A stretch of 50,599 bases of DNA from Actinomycetota bacterium (GTDB lineage: Bacteria > Actinomycetota > Acidimicrobiia > Acidimicrobiales > Ilumatobacteraceae): assembly GCA_016213665.1 (NCBI GenBank), contig JACQZX010000160.1:1-50599 (forward strand), written 5' to 3'. Below the pieces are notes generated by a model. That model was given only the letters and a program-made list of their open reading frames with translations, searched no databases and had not been told where the DNA came from. Positions 33,452 through 42,723 of this stretch are shown here, piece by piece. The translations under genes and the position numbers were made by a program. Within the stretch, counting starts at the first letter, position 1. Every line of letters starts with the position of its first letter.

Positions 33452-34558
33452 GTGGCCAAACAGGAAGGCAGGACTGAGAAGCCGACCCCGCGGCGGCGCA
33501 AAGAAGCACGACGAGAAGGCAACATTCCGCGCTCGCAAGAGACCAACTCGATGGTCGCGATCTCGGTCGCGTTGATGACGATGGGGGCAATTGCCCCTGG
33601 GGCTCTGCGAGTGACAGCCGACGTCATGCGCAACTGGCTCGCCGACGCCAATCCGACGATCGGGTTGCGCAAGGAACCGCTCGTCGACAGCGTGCTTAGA
33701 TTGACCCTCGCCTGGTGTCCACCGGTTCTGGCCGCTGCCGCCGCGGGCATCCTGGTCACAGTCGCCCAGGGCGGGTTGGTGCTGATGCCCAAGTCCGCAC
33801 GACCGTCCCTGAAGCATCTCTCATGGAAGCGCGGCCTGCAGCAGTTGAGTCCACGACAAGCCGGCTACACGTTGCTACGCAATATTCTCAAGTTTCTCGT
33901 CGTGGGAGCCGCGTTGGTGGCGCCAATGGTGGCGTTGCGCGATCAACTCCCCGAATCCGTTGGCCTCGGCGGCGCCGTCGGACTCACCGGCCAAGCGCTC
34001 GACTCGGTTACCACCAGGGTGATCGTGGGCGCCCTGGTAGTCGCCACCGTTGACCAGATCGTCACCAGGCGGCGATGGAGTCGGGGCCTATTGATGTCCC
34101 GCCAGCAGATCCTCGATGAGCACAGGCTGCAGGAAGGCGACCCCCATGCCAAGGCCCAACGCAAACGCCGGGGCTTGGACCTACGCCGACGACGCTCGTT
34201 GGGTGAGGTGGCCACGGCCGATGTGGTGGTCACCAATCCAACCCACTTCGCGGTGGCGCTCGCATACAGAGCGAACTCGGCGGCGCCGCAGGTCGTGTGC
34301 AAGGGGACCGAACGCCTGGCACGGCGGATTCGACGTGATGCCTCCCGTTACGGAGTGCCAATCATCGAAAACCGGGTCTTGGCTCGCGCCCTTTACCGTC
34401 AGGTGCCACTTGGTGGTTTCGTGCCCGAGCGCTTTTTCGACGATGTCGTGAAGGTTCTCGTCGCGGCTTACTGGCGTCGGGGACGAGTGCCAGGCCACGT
34501 GACGACTCGGCCCGCCAAGGTCTCAGGTCAACCTGTACTTTCCGGAGCGCGCGCGTGA
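33452..34558 (+). CDS. flhB: Flagellar export substrate-specificity switch FlhB
   Basis: 368 residues from GTG 33452 (VAKQEGRTEKPTPRRRKEAR, the standard FlhB beginning). Four membrane segments are followed by a cytoplasmic domain with the autocleavage motif NPTH (Asn262) in VVVTNPTHFAVAL, and GVPIIENRVLARALYRQVPL. Cleavage lets export switch from hook to filament substrates together with FliK. Its TGA overlaps the flhA GTG by 4 nt. Confidence 0.97.
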   Translation: MAKQEGRTEKPTPRRRKEARREGNIPRSQETNSMVAISVALMTMGAIAPGALRVTADVMRNWLADANPTIGLRKEPLVDSVLRLTLAWCPPVLAAAAAGILVTVAQGGLVLMPKSARPSLKHLSWKRGLQQLSPRQAGYTLLRNILKFLVVGAALVAPMVALRDQLPESVGLGGAVGLTGQALDSVTTRVIVGALVVATVDQIVTRRRWSRGLLMSRQQILDEHRLQEGDPHAKAQRKRRGLDLRRRRSLGEVATADVVVTNPTHFAVALAYRANSAAPQVVCKGTERLARRIRRDASRYGVPIIENRVLARALYRQVPLGGFVPERFFDDVVKVLVAAYWRRGRVPGHVTTRPAKVSGQPVLSGARA

Positions 34559-36579
34559 ACAGCAGAACCAGACTCGCATTACCGATGCTCGTTGTGGCCT
34601 TGATGCTGTGCCTCATCGCGCCCGTTCCCACGATGCTGCTCGATCTGTTGATCTCGGCCAACATCGTGATCGGTCTCATCACCCTCACCTCTGTCCTAAA
34701 CGTCTCCGACCCGGTTGAGTTCTCGGCCTACCCGTCGTTGCTGTTGATCACCACGACGGCACGTATCGCGATAACAGTTTCGACGACACGCGCCATCCTG
34801 CTTCATGCCGACGCCGGGCAGGTGGTCAGGACGTTCGGCAACGTAGTGGTCGGCCGCGATGTGATGGTCGGCTTGGTGATCTTTCTCGTGCTGACGATCG
34901 TCAACCTGGTGGTGATTACAAAAGGCTCCGAACGCGCCGCCGAGGTGGCGGCGCGTTTCAGCCTCGATGCCATGCCAGGAAAACAGATGGCGGTAGATGC
35001 CGATCTCGCCGCCGGTCTACTCGACGAGGACGGCGCACGCGCCGCCCGGCGTCGCATAGCCCGCGAGAGCGACTTCTACGGCGCGATGGACGGCGCGGTG
35101 AAATTCGTCAAGGGCGACGCTATTGCCAGCGTGCTCGTCGTGTTCATCAACCTCATCGGCGGAGTCTCCATCGGCGTGTTCGTCAAGGGAATGAACGTCG
35201 ACGAAGCAGTCTCCACGTACTCACTGCTCACGGTCGGCGACGGCCTCGTGGCACAAATCCCGGCACTGCTCTTTGCACTGGCAACGGGCATGCTGGTCAA
35301 CCGAGTCAAAGGTGACAACGGGAACCTCGGTCACGAACTGTTCCAACAGTTGTCGGCGAATCCGACAACTCTGCGCACCGCCGCCGGCGGCGCACTGGTG
35401 ATGGGACTGATTCCCGGCATGCCCAAGCTGCCATTCGCGGTGATGGCGATCGGATTGTGGATCATCGGCGGGCGCATCGAAGCGACCGAGCCGGTCATCA
35501 CATCAGCGCCCGACGTGACTGTCGCAACCAACCCTGATGACCCGGAGGTCTTGATGTCTCGAATGCACGCTTCGCCGCTCGAGTTGCGCGTTGCCTACGA
35601 TCTCGTTGATCTAGTCAATGGCGGCGATCTTCTCGCCAGAATCGCCGAACTGCGACGGCAATTGGTAACCGAACTCGGCTTCGTGTTGCCGTCGGTGGCA
35701 ACCACCGACGACGTCACGCTTCCTGCGGGCGAATATCGCATCGCCCTCTACGGCGTCGACGTCGGTCATGGCAGGGCACCGAGGGATTCAGTGCTGGCGC
35801 TGCCCGACCCGACAGTCGGCGACGATCTCAGTCTCGCGGGCGTCGGCGAGCGTGTCGTCGAGCCGGTATTCGGTCTCATCGGCTACTGGGTCCCCGAGCG
35901 ATCGCGGGCCATTGCGGCAGCTACTGGAGCCACCATCGTGCCGCGCAGCGCGGCTGTCGTGACGCACATTGCAGAGATGGCCCGCCGCTACGCACCCGAC
36001 CTGCTCACCCGTCAACAGGTGGCCGAACTGGTCGACATGCTGCGCACAGACCAACCGTTGCTGGCCAACGAAGTTGGCAACGACCGCGTACCGATGACGT
36101 TGCTGCACCAGGTAATGCGCGCCCTCCTCGCCGAGCGGGTGTCGGTACGCGATCTGCCCCGCATCATCGACACTCTGCTGGCATCGGCCGGCCAAGTCAA
36201 CGGCGTGGAGGCCCTGGCCGACGAATGCCGCGCCATGCTGGGGGCGCAGATCGCGGCGCAGGTGGCGCCCAATCAGCGGGTGGCATCGATACTCCTGGTG
36301 CCGGAACTGGAAGGCCAACTGATCTCGTCACTACGAGAGGTCGATGGCGTCAACCATCTCGCGATCGAGCCGGAGACCTTGGACGCAGTGCGCGAGGGAG
36401 TGCGCGGCGCGTGGGAGCGATTGGCCGGCGGAGACCCCGTGGTGCTCACCTGTGCACCCAACCTGAGACGGCCGCTGGCGAGAGTTCTACATTCGGCCGG
36501 TATCGAGTTGCCCACCTTCGCGTACCGCGAACTGCCCCGCCATCTGACGATCGACGTCAGTGAGGTGGTCGGCGTCTAG
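34555..36579 (+). CDS. flhA: Flagellar export gate protein FlhA
   Basis: 674 residues, GTG start. The N-terminal membrane part has DLLISANIVIGLITLTSVLN, EFSAYPSLLLITTTARIAIT, and the FHIPEP-type loop seen here as SLDAMPGKQMAVDADLAAGL, DEDGARAARRRIARESDFYG, AMDGAVKFVKGDAIASVLVV. The C-terminal cytosolic domain (from about 330) binds chaperone-substrate complexes. It is the main export gate subunit. An imperfect hairpin follows it. Confidence 0.98.
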   Translation: MNSRTRLALPMLVVALMLCLIAPVPTMLLDLLISANIVIGLITLTSVLNVSDPVEFSAYPSLLLITTTARIAITVSTTRAILLHADAGQVVRTFGNVVVGRDVMVGLVIFLVLTIVNLVVITKGSERAAEVAARFSLDAMPGKQMAVDADLAAGLLDEDGARAARRRIARESDFYGAMDGAVKFVKGDAIASVLVVFINLIGGVSIGVFVKGMNVDEAVSTYSLLTVGDGLVAQIPALLFALATGMLVNRVKGDNGNLGHELFQQLSANPTTLRTAAGGALVMGLIPGMPKLPFAVMAIGLWIIGGRIEATEPVITSAPDVTVATNPDDPEVLMSRMHASPLELRVAYDLVDLVNGGDLLARIAELRRQLVTELGFVLPSVATTDDVTLPAGEYRIALYGVDVGHGRAPRDSVLALPDPTVGDDLSLAGVGERVVEPVFGLIGYWVPERSRAIAAATGATIVPRSAAVVTHIAEMARRYAPDLLTRQQVAELVDMLRTDQPLLANEVGNDRVPMTLLHQVMRALLAERVSVRDLPRIIDTLLASAGQVNGVEALADECRAMLGAQIAAQVAPNQRVASILLVPELEGQLISSLREVDGVNHLAIEPETLDAVREGVRGAWERLAGGDPVVLTCAPNLRRPLARVLHSAGIELPTFAYRELPRHLTIDVSEVVGV

Positions 36580-36589
36580 GTGCCCACAC

Positions 36590-36622
36590 CATGCGGGCCA
36601 ACCGCCAGAGTAGGCCCACATG
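36590..36622 (+). other. Imperfect hairpin between flhA and the FlhF-like gene
   Basis: CATGCGGGCC (36590-36599) pairs with GGCCCACATG (36613-36622) with one mismatch; 13-nt loop, no T tract. It could be an attenuator or RNA-processing site within the operon. Confidence 0.4.
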
Positions 36623-36660
36623 GTCACAGTTGCCCGATATTCATGCGCGGAGGTGAACCG

Positions 36661-37815
36661 TTGTCCAGGCAGAGTTATCCAATCGTCGAACAGCACCCCG
36701 AGGGTGTCACTGTCATCGCCCGCAGCAACGTCGAAGCCTACGAGGTCGCTTCCAACGCTCTCGGCCAGGACTGCACGATTACCAGCGTCGAGAAGATCCA
36801 CGAGGGCGGTGTCGGCGGCTTCTTTGCAACGGAATTGGTGAAGGTGAATGCCAAGCGGTCGCGCCCGACCGACCGCCGCCGCAACACGGATGCGGTATTC
36901 GCAAGTGCCCAGGACCTGGTCTCATCGCTGCGCACGAAGGCGCCGAACTTTGCCGATCGTCTCTTGGACGAGTGGCTCGAGGAGTCGGGGCGCGAATTCG
37001 ACCGACCACTGCCGGACAGCGAAGGGGTTGCGCAGTCGCGGCTCGCCCATCCGTCAAGTACCGCATTAGCTCCCGCCAAAGCGACACAGCGGCTCGCCCC
37101 CGAGCAACCGCTCGCACCAAACCGGTGCGCGCCGAATGCTGTCGCCGCGCCGTCACCGCCAATTCCTCAGCCGGTCTCGAACCGCCGGCCCGCAGCCAGC
37201 GGTGCTCAACAACGACAGATCGGCCACGACCTGACCACCAAACCGGCGACAGACGCCGCGCCGCACCGCGTGGTCGACAAGCGCTGGTCGCAGGCGGCGT
37301 TGCGGTCGGTGGGCGTTCCGGATCGTGTCGTGGATCTGGCGATGTCCGCCGGGCCGGTCACCGAGGGCGAGTGGATAGTCGCCCTCATGCGGGCCTTGCG
37401 CGGCTACTGCGGCCCTGCGCTCGCGATACCGACGGTCATGGTCGGACCGTCGTGTGCAAATCTCGCGCGCCAGTTGCGGCTGGTAAGTGTCGGTCCGGAG
37501 GAGTTGATCGAGACCGTGTCGTCGGTGGCCGTCCCCAACGGCGGTGCTCGGGCGGTTGTCGCCGGACTCAACGGCCGCTCGGTACATCTCGTCGTCGGCG
37601 GCGGCAGCCATCCGCTTACCGGTGTTGAGGTGCATGTGGTCAGTGCCGCAGATGATGCCGACATCTTCGAGGCGTTGCGCGTCTGTGTCGCCTGGAATGC
37701 CACGCTCGGCTGGTACTGGTCTGGAGACAGGTACGAACGACTCGACGAGTTCACGGTGGTCGCGCACGTACGCGAGTTGCTCGGCGCCTCCGAGCCGGTG
37801 CTCGTATCGTCATGA
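36661..37815 (+). CDS. FlhF-like protein with a degenerate GTPase P-loop
   Basis: 384 residues from TTG 36661, decided by GGAGGTGA at 36650-36657. Residues 1-65 resemble the FlhF N-terminal domain (VTVIARSNVEAYEVASNALG, SVEKIHEGGVGGFFATELVK). Residues 70-205 are a Pro/Ala-rich linker. The C-terminal half has an SRP-type NG layout, with helices WSQAALRSVGVPDRVVDLAM and then PTVMVGPSCANLARQLRLVS near residue 258. There GxxGxGKTT of the P-loop is replaced by GPSCANLAR. It sits right after flhA, where flhF is normally found. It is probably a non-GTPase FlhF relative; its role in placing the flagellum is uncertain. Confidence 0.6.
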   Translation: MSRQSYPIVEQHPEGVTVIARSNVEAYEVASNALGQDCTITSVEKIHEGGVGGFFATELVKVNAKRSRPTDRRRNTDAVFASAQDLVSSLRTKAPNFADRLLDEWLEESGREFDRPLPDSEGVAQSRLAHPSSTALAPAKATQRLAPEQPLAPNRCAPNAVAAPSPPIPQPVSNRRPAASGAQQRQIGHDLTTKPATDAAPHRVVDKRWSQAALRSVGVPDRVVDLAMSAGPVTEGEWIVALMRALRGYCGPALAIPTVMVGPSCANLARQLRLVSVGPEELIETVSSVAVPNGGARAVVAGLNGRSVHLVVGGGSHPLTGVEVHVVSAADDADIFEALRVCVAWNATLGWYWSGDRYERLDEFTVVAHVRELLGASEPVLVSS

Positions 37816-39248
37816 GTTCCGCCGGCGACGAAGGCACCACGGAACAGCCTGCCGATGCAGCGGCCGATCACGCGGTGGCGACACCGATCAGTTCGACAGC
37901 GCCGGCTTTGCGCGTGTGGATCCCGGCAGCCCGTCCGCCGGTGGTCACAGCGCTCCAAAACGCAGGAGCGGCGGTACTCGATGATCCGCAAGGGGCGGAC
38001 TACGCCGTCATCTCGACCCGGCTGTCCCGGCATCGCGCCGGCGAGTACATCAGCCATGCCCGGGACAGTGGTCTGTCGATTCTTGTGCTGGTACATCCCG
38101 GCGGAGAAGAAAACGCAGTGGAAGTACTGCGCGGCGGAGCCCGCACGGCGATCGCCGAAGGCAACATCGACGCGCTGCGTTCCCTGCGATCCAACGGCGA
38201 TGACGTCGACGGTTCGCGCTTCGAGTCGATGTTGTCTGCCTTCGAATCCAGTCTCGACCGAACAAAGTCGGCGTCTCGGCAGGGCGCCGCGATGGTCGAC
38301 TTGGTCTCCGGGTTGCCCGCGGAGGGTGCCCTGCAATTGCGCCTCGCCGCGCCGACCGCGGACCCTGGAGACAAGTTGCGCATCGTTTCGGTGGGCGTGC
38401 CAGCCCTGAAAGCCAGCAAGGCGTTGCGTTTCGGTAAGGACGGCCGGGAACTGCTCCATCGGCGGATCGCAACGGGAATGCGACGGATTTGCGCCGGCAA
38501 GGGCGACTTGTTCGACATCGGCAACGGTGGATTCGTGGTGGTCGCCAGCAATCTCGACGACGCCGAGGCGGAGCACCTCGGTGCCGAGGTGGTCGAATTG
38601 GTCGGTGCCTACCTGCCCGACGGTCACTCTCCGATGGCGGTCGCTGTCGGTCACGCCGGATCAGAGTGTTCGTCGGATGTTCTCACCCTGCGCGAGTTGG
38701 CAATGCACGCCGAAGCGGCAGCGCGGCGCGAGGAGTCTTCGACGGTGCTCGCCGCCGGCGAACTCGAGCGGCCGCTCGCGACGGCCACTGAATTGGAAGT
38801 GGCGTTGCGATTGGCACAATTGGCCGCAGAGCGCGACGGCGCGACCTCGCGCGACGAGATCGCCTCGGTGGCCGCCGATCTCACCGTGCTCCTCGGTTTC
38901 GAGGGTCGGGAACGAATCACGGCGCAGTTCTGTGCGGCCGTCGCCGACATCGGCGCGGCACTCATCGATGATGACAGCGACCCCTTGGAGGCTGCAATCG
39001 CGCTGCTTGGTCCGATCGCAGGCCCCACCGTCGGTGCAGTCCTGCGAGCAGTCGGCGAACGGTGGGACGGGAGTGGTAAACCTGATGGTCTCGTCGGCCA
39101 AGCGATTCCGGTCGCCGCACGAGTGATCGCTGTCGCTGAGCAGTTGATAGCCGATAGTTACTCGACTACGAACATCGAATCCTTCTCGGAGACGCAATTC
39201 GATCCAGCCGTCGTTCGCGCCGCACAACAACTCGTGAGTCAACGATGA
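37812..39248 (+). CDS. Receiver-like / degenerate GGDEF / degenerate HD-GYP protein
   Basis: 478 residues, ATGA overlap with the FlhF-like gene. Residues 35-130 look like a receiver fold (ALRVWIPAARPPVVTALQNA, LSILVLVHPGG, AVEVLRGGARTAIAEGN). Residues 165-310 follow the GGDEF layout, but the active site reads FDIGNGGFVVVAS instead of RxGGDEF. Residues 320-475 follow HD-GYP, with RWDGSGKPDGLVGQAIPVAA and RVIAVAEQLI in place of the GYP loop, and AVADIGAALI where HDxGK is expected. So neither cyclase nor phosphodiesterase residues remain. It may bind c-di-GMP or partner proteins in place of FlhG. Confidence 0.65.
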   Translation: MSSAGDEGTTEQPADAAADHAVATPISSTAPALRVWIPAARPPVVTALQNAGAAVLDDPQGADYAVISTRLSRHRAGEYISHARDSGLSILVLVHPGGEENAVEVLRGGARTAIAEGNIDALRSLRSNGDDVDGSRFESMLSAFESSLDRTKSASRQGAAMVDLVSGLPAEGALQLRLAAPTADPGDKLRIVSVGVPALKASKALRFGKDGRELLHRRIATGMRRICAGKGDLFDIGNGGFVVVASNLDDAEAEHLGAEVVELVGAYLPDGHSPMAVAVGHAGSECSSDVLTLRELAMHAEAAARREESSTVLAAGELERPLATATELEVALRLAQLAAERDGATSRDEIASVAADLTVLLGFEGRERITAQFCAAVADIGAALIDDDSDPLEAAIALLGPIAGPTVGAVLRAVGERWDGSGKPDGLVGQAIPVAARVIAVAEQLIADSYSTTNIESFSETQFDPAVVRAAQQLVSQR

Positions 39249-39700
39249 GCACCGCCCAAACCGTCGATTCGTTCGGTCCGGAGGTCGGGCAACTGCTCTC
39301 GCTGGTACAAGCCACCAGCGAGGTGCGCGAGCATCTGGACCTGGTCGACTCCGCGCGGTTCGGCAACGCCATTGTCTTGCAAGCCGCCGTAGCCGATCTG
39401 GAGGGATGCGTCGAGGCGCTGGCAGAGTTCGCAGGTGGCAGCCGGCTTCCGAGCTTGCGTGCCCTGGAGCAAACGGTTAGCAACACCCCTAATCGGGAAC
39501 TTGCCATGTCACTGGCGTCGACGGTGCGCAGCAACATACGCAGGATCAGTGAACAAAGTGACGCATTGGCCATAGAACTGCGGCAGCTGTTGGCCGATAC
39601 ACGAGACGTGCTGTCGGTGGCCACCGGCAGCACCGGAACTTACGACTCTCATGGTCGTACGACTGTGGGTCAGTTACGTCGCGACCGGGGTCTGGCCTGA
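39245..39700 (+). CDS. flgN: FlgN-like export chaperone
   Basis: 151 residues, ATGA overlap with the preceding gene. Predicted helical throughout (VGQLLSLVQATSEVREHLDL, LAMSLASTVRSNIRRISEQS, DALAIELRQLLADTRDVLSV), directly upstream of flgK and flgL, the usual place of the chaperone for these two hook-filament junction proteins. The call rests on position, size and helical pattern; FlgN has weak sequence conservation. Confidence 0.75.
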   Translation: MSTAQTVDSFGPEVGQLLSLVQATSEVREHLDLVDSARFGNAIVLQAAVADLEGCVEALAEFAGGSRLPSLRALEQTVSNTPNRELAMSLASTVRSNIRRISEQSDALAIELRQLLADTRDVLSVATGSTGTYDSHGRTTVGQLRRDRGLA

Positions 39701-39734
39701 ACCCGCTCGCCCGACGAAGAAAGGCGCAACGTTC

Positions 39735-41030
39735 ATGATCAGCTCGGCACTGTCGGTTGCGGTCAGCGCTCTGCGCGCCCACAGCTACGCCGCGGAGACC
39801 ACGAGCCACAACGTGGCAAATGCCGCAACCCCCGGGTACCGGCGACAACGAGTGGAACTGGAGGCTGCGTTTCCGCGCAGCGGGCCTCTCGGACAGATGG
39901 GTGCGGGAGTCGAAGCGGCGCGCATAACGCGCGCCACTGACCGGCTGACCGACGCGCGGGTGCGTAGCTCGGCGGCGCAAGCCGAATACTTCGGCACCAG
40001 AGCTGGACTGATCAGGATCGTAGAGGGCACCTTCGGCGAACCGAGCAAGGGAGTCACAAACGAACTCGCCGGTGTTTGGGACGCCTTCGCCACACTGGCG
40101 GTCACTCCCAGCGACGGTGCGGCTCGCAATCAGGTGATTGCCAGACTGAACAGTGCTGCCGACCGCATCAACCAGATTGGCAGCGCGCTCGATGTTCTCA
40201 ACAAGGATGCGACGACACGACTAGCGGGTGACATAAGCGCCGCCAACGCGATAATCACGCGCCTTGTGGAATTCAATCGATTACCACGCTCGCCGGAGGG
40301 ATTGCAGGGAGATCTCGCCGATCAACGCGACCACGCAATCGACACGCTTGCTGCCACACTCGGCGCGGCAGCCACGATCGACGATGACGGGCAAGTTCGC
40401 GTAACCCTCAACGGGCTCGCACTCGTCGACCGCGATCGTGGGGTTGCGCTCTCGCTGGCTCCCGGGCCGGCCGTTGGTGTCGTGACCCACCCAAGCGGCT
40501 CGGTGACACTGTCTGGCTCGGCGGGTGGTCTGCAGGCAGCGCTCACCACCGACATCGTCGATGCGCGCAACGAACTCGACACCTTCACGAACGGCTTCCT
40601 CGCCGCGCTCAACGCCGGCCACGCGGCGGGCTTTACACCGGCGGGCGCCCCCGGCGGACCACTGCTCGCAATTGTCGGCGGTCGGCTGACGGTGGCGGTG
40701 ACTCAGCCCGCCGACCTGGCGGCTACTGATGTCGCCGGCCAATCGCAGAACGGTCAAGCTGCGGATGCACTTGCGCAACTACGCGAAACGCAAGGCACCG
40801 CCTACCGGTCGCTGGTTACATCGCTCGCTGGCCGTGTTGCCGGGCTGGAGCGTTCCGCTGACACCGCGCAGACAATCGCCGACGACGCCTCGTTGCAGCG
40901 CGATTCGGAAGTGGGCGTCAATCTTGATGAGGAGATGACCGACCTGATGAGCCAGCAACGCGCTTACCAAGCGGCCGCCAGGCTGGTCACGGTTATCGAC
41001 GACATGCTCCAGACCCTGATTCAAATGTGA
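39735..41030 (+). CDS. flgK: Flagellar hook-associated protein 1 FlgK
   Basis: 431 residues from ATG 39735 (MISSALSVAVSALRAHSYAA), after an AAGAAAGG stretch; a longer frame begins inside flgN. Motifs: ETTSHNVANAATPGYRRQRV, GAGVEAARITRATDRLTDAR, GDLADQRDHAIDTLAATLGA, and the C-terminal NLDEEMTDLMSQQRAYQAAA, RLVTVIDDMLQTLIQM. It is the first junction protein between hook and filament and is shorter than many FlgK proteins (about 550 residues in enteric species). Confidence 0.96.
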   Translation: MISSALSVAVSALRAHSYAAETTSHNVANAATPGYRRQRVELEAAFPRSGPLGQMGAGVEAARITRATDRLTDARVRSSAAQAEYFGTRAGLIRIVEGTFGEPSKGVTNELAGVWDAFATLAVTPSDGAARNQVIARLNSAADRINQIGSALDVLNKDATTRLAGDISAANAIITRLVEFNRLPRSPEGLQGDLADQRDHAIDTLAATLGAAATIDDDGQVRVTLNGLALVDRDRGVALSLAPGPAVGVVTHPSGSVTLSGSAGGLQAALTTDIVDARNELDTFTNGFLAALNAGHAAGFTPAGAPGGPLLAIVGGRLTVAVTQPADLAATDVAGQSQNGQAADALAQLRETQGTAYRSLVTSLAGRVAGLERSADTAQTIADDASLQRDSEVGVNLDEEMTDLMSQQRAYQAAARLVTVIDDMLQTLIQM

Positions 41031-41037
41031 TTCGTCG

Positions 41038-41943
41038 ATGAGTTCCGTTCCCCGCATCTCCTTCCTTGGCGCCAACCGCGCGGCGCAGACCCGTCTACGA
41101 GCTGCGTTCGCCCGCGTCGAGCGCTCGAACGAGCGGGTAGCTACCGGCAAGTCCTACAACCGGCCCTCGGAAAACGAAGTGTCGGCAGCACGGGCGGCAC
41201 TGCTGCGGGACCAACTGGACGAGCTGGCCACGTTCGGCCGCGCCGTCGACGATTCACGCTCGCGCCTGGCAACAGCCGACGCAGTCGTACAGCAGGCCGG
41301 GAATCTCTACCACCGAATCACGGAACTGGCCACGCAGGCGGCGACATCGACAACATCACCTGCGGCGCGCTCGTCGATCGCCGACGAGATCCACCAACTG
41401 CAGGCGGAGTTGGTGTCGATCGCCAACACTCAATACCAGGGCAAGTCGATCTTCGCCGGCCTGCAGTCGGGCTTGGCCGTCACCTACGACGTCTCCACGT
41501 CCGACTGGGTTTTCAACGGATCGGCGACCGAACGCATTCGTCGGCGAATCGCCCCGGGTGAGGTAATCGACGCCAGCATGACGGCCGGCGAGTTATTCTC
41601 CAGTGTCGGCAACGACATCTTCAAGACACTCGACGATCTCCAAAGTGCCCTCACCGGCAACGACACTGCCGGGATTCAGGCGTCGCTGGGCCGGGTGACT
41701 GAGCTGCGGTCAACTCTGTCGGCCGGCCAGGCCAGGCTTGGGGCAATGCTGAACAGGGTAGAGAACGCCGCAGACCGTAACTCGGTGGGTTTCGCAGCCG
41801 TCACTTCCGAGCTGTCGCAAATCGAGGATGTCGATCTTGGCGATGCGATCACAGATCAGAATCGGCTCTCGGTGGCATACCAGGCGGCGCTCGGCGTAAC
41901 CGCAAAGGCGAACCAGCAGACACTCCTCGACTGGTGGCGATAA
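41038..41943 (+). CDS. flgL: Flagellar hook-associated protein 3 FlgL
   Basis: 301 residues, 7 bp after flgK. The flagellin-like N-terminus carries RLRAAFARVERSNERVATGK, SYNRPSENEVSAARAALLRD; FlgL features are ELVSIANTQYQGKSIFAGLQ and the C-terminal DVDLGDAITDQNRLSVAYQA, ALGVTAKANQQTLLDWWR. It is the second junction protein. Confidence 0.95.
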   Translation: MSSVPRISFLGANRAAQTRLRAAFARVERSNERVATGKSYNRPSENEVSAARAALLRDQLDELATFGRAVDDSRSRLATADAVVQQAGNLYHRITELATQAATSTTSPAARSSIADEIHQLQAELVSIANTQYQGKSIFAGLQSGLAVTYDVSTSDWVFNGSATERIRRRIAPGEVIDASMTAGELFSSVGNDIFKTLDDLQSALTGNDTAGIQASLGRVTELRSTLSAGQARLGAMLNRVENAADRNSVGFAAVTSELSQIEDVDLGDAITDQNRLSVAYQAALGVTAKANQQTLLDWWR

Positions 41944-41944
41944 C

Positions 41945-41960
41945 CGGCCCGATTGGGCCG
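41945..41960 (+). other. Short hairpin after flgL
   Basis: CGGCCC-GATT-GGGCCG, a 6-bp perfect stem, one base after the stop codon. It may be a weak terminator or attenuator before fliW. Confidence 0.35.
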
Positions 41961-42051
41961 AACACCGCGGCCAGCCCACACGGTCAACTTCGTCTACACG
42001 ATGTGGACGCTGGCTGTTCAGCAGCCGAGCAAGAAGCCGAGGAGGTGTTCA

Positions 42052-42462
42052 ATGAGCGTGATCCACACCGAGGATGGACTACCCGGATTCACGAGCGTTA
42101 GAGAGTGGTCGCTCGAACGCGAGGACGACGCCCCATTTGCGTTGCTGCGGAACCTGCAGGAGCCAGGGATTGGCCTGTTGGTGACCGAACCGTGGGACTT
42201 GGCCCCAGGCTACGAGCCGGAATTGCCTGAGGAGGAACTGGCCCGAATCGGTGCCACCGAGCCCGCCGACGTACAACTGTTGGTTGTTGCCACCATCGCC
42301 CGGTCACACGGCATTGACGGCGACAAGGACGGTGGCTCGCCGGCGATCTGGCTGAACCTGGCTGCGCCAATCACCGTCAACGTGCGCACCAACCAAGCAC
42401 GGCAGGTCATCCTTGATCGCCAGGGCTGGCCGCTACGTCACTGTGTCGTCGCGGGGGTCTGA
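42052..42462 (+). CDS. fliW: Flagellar assembly factor FliW
   Basis: 136 residues from ATG 42052 after GGAGGTG. FliW pattern: LPGFTSVREWSLEREDDAPF, ALLRNLQEPGIGLLVTEPWD, DVQLLVVATIA, and WLNLAAPITVNVRTNQARQV, ILDRQGWPLRH. FliW binds either flagellin or CsrA; when flagellin is exported, freed FliW relieves CsrA repression of flagellin translation. It is 3 bp before csrA, the usual pair. Confidence 0.95.
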   Translation: MSVIHTEDGLPGFTSVREWSLEREDDAPFALLRNLQEPGIGLLVTEPWDLAPGYEPELPEEELARIGATEPADVQLLVVATIARSHGIDGDKDGGSPAIWLNLAAPITVNVRTNQARQVILDRQGWPLRHCVVAGV

Positions 42463-42465
42463 GCC

Positions 42466-42723
42466 ATGCTTGTCCTCACCCGCCGACAAGGCGAGGTGTT
42501 CGTGCTCGGTGACGACATCGAGATCGAGATCCTCGACATCAAACCCGGCGTCGTCCGCGTTGGAATTCGCGCACCGCGCCACATCCGAGTACTGCGCAGT
42601 GAGTTGGTGCGAGCGGTGGCCGCCGCCAACCAGGAAGCAGCCGTCGAGACCAACTTCGATACCTCGTCGATCAATGCGCTGCCAAAGCCAATCGCCGGCG
42701 CTGACTGCGGCCGACCGCACTAG
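42466..42723 (+). CDS. csrA: Carbon storage/translation regulator CsrA
   Basis: 85 residues. MLVLTRRQGEVFVLGDDIEI and EILDIKPGVVRVGIRAPRHI, RVLRSEL are the complete CsrA core, including the RNA-binding Arg44-equivalent in the GIRAPRHI segment. The C-terminal tail is somewhat extended. It is the target of FliW, and the fliC leader shows two GGA sites it may bind. Its TAG stop overlaps the stop of the convergent peptidase gene (CTAG). Confidence 0.96.
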   Translation: MLVLTRRQGEVFVLGDDIEIEILDIKPGVVRVGIRAPRHIRVLRSELVRAVAAANQEAAVETNFDTSSINALPKPIAGADCGRPH

